Part shown: positions 14,809-14,899 of the stretch, piece by piece
How positions within the stretch are numbered: the stretch's first letter is position 1
Layout of the letters: each line of letters begins with the position of its first letter
NCBI GenBank assembly: GCA_023437345.1
Contig: JAEZGC010000275.1
Coordinates: 1 to 14,899 of the forward strand
DNA length: 14,899 bases
Direction of reading: 5' to 3'
Source: Actinomycetes bacterium
Lineage (GTDB): Bacteria > Actinomycetota > Actinomycetes > Propionibacteriales > Propionibacteriaceae
Translations under genes and position numbers: made by a program
Notes under the pieces: model-generated
Told to the model about the DNA's origin: nothing
Database searches by the model: none
What the model saw: only the letters and a program-made list of their open reading frames with translations

Positions 14809-14899
14809 TCAGCCGGCGCCGCGCCAGAACCCCAGGCCGGCGCCGGCGACACTGAGCAGCAGCGTCGCCGCGGCATGGGCGGCGGCCCGCACCCGGCCG
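14809..14899 (-). CDS. Possible 3' end of a convergent membrane-protein gene (truncated by window)
   Basis: On the minus strand a frame is open from the window edge to a TGA at 14809-14811, giving about 30 residues that end in a hydrophobic helix (AAATLLLSVAGAGLGFW) and a short RGAG tail. The helix, and the stop lying only 3 bases from the stop of the preceding gene, suggest the C-terminus of a membrane protein converging on the redox operon. It is too short to identify, and in GC-rich sequence such frames also occur by chance. Confidence 0.4.
   Translation of the reverse strand, partial: GRVRAAAHAAATLLLSVAGAGLGFWRGAG

Noticed and set aside
1..14899. tRNA, rRNA, CRISPR array, transposase, integrase or attachment-site signatures
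   Set aside because: Looked for on both strands and none was seen; there are no spaced direct repeats and no insertion-sequence-like terminal repeats.

Overview
This GC-rich window has codon use, frequent GTG starts and start-site architecture that point to a high-GC actinobacterium. A pyruvate:ferredoxin oxidoreductase (PFOR) in such a background suggests a fermentative or facultatively anaerobic lineage such as the Propionibacteriaceae; that placement is inference. Coding density is very high. No tRNA, rRNA, CRISPR array, transposase or other mobile-element signature was seen.

Layout. (1) 1-2472, plus strand, a tight operon: the 3' end of an unrecognised gene, a PaaK/CapK-type adenylate-forming enzyme (8-base overlap) and a classical short-chain dehydrogenase. 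(2) 2525-4720, plus strand: an MFS transporter and a tandem-GNAT acetyltransferase, each with the same -10-like element 6 bases before its ATG, suggesting leaderless transcripts. (3) 4728-5717, minus strand: an aldo/keto reductase, convergent with the acetyltransferase and divergent from the next unit. (4) 5829-6979, plus strand: an ECF sigma factor overlapping by 4 bases a single-pass membrane protein, presumably its anti-sigma factor. (5) 6980-7141: an AT-richer intergenic region with two distinct inverted repeats and a candidate promoter. (6) 7142-14805, plus strand: two very large genes overlapping by 4 bases. (7) 14809-14899, minus strand: possibly the 3' end of a membrane protein gene.

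The most striking content is the two-gene redox module at 7142-14805. The first gene encodes a 1644-residue PFOR-type enzyme (ordinary NifJ/PFOR is about 1200 residues). It has three extra internal segments and, after an Ala/Pro-rich linker, a C-terminal one-cluster ferredoxin-like domain. The second encodes a 910-residue protein with an unrecognised N-terminal domain, then a GltD/NfnB-like [4Fe-4S]/FAD/NADP domain, then an NfnA/PyrK-like FAD/[2Fe-2S] domain. It is therefore an Nfn (NADH-dependent reduced ferredoxin:NADP+ oxidoreductase) large and small subunit in one chain. Together they read as a self-contained system in which 2-oxoacid oxidation is wired through a tethered ferredoxin to NAD(P), perhaps with flavin-based electron bifurcation or confurcation. 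The domain assignments come from motifs in the sequence; complex formation, reaction direction and bifurcation are inference.
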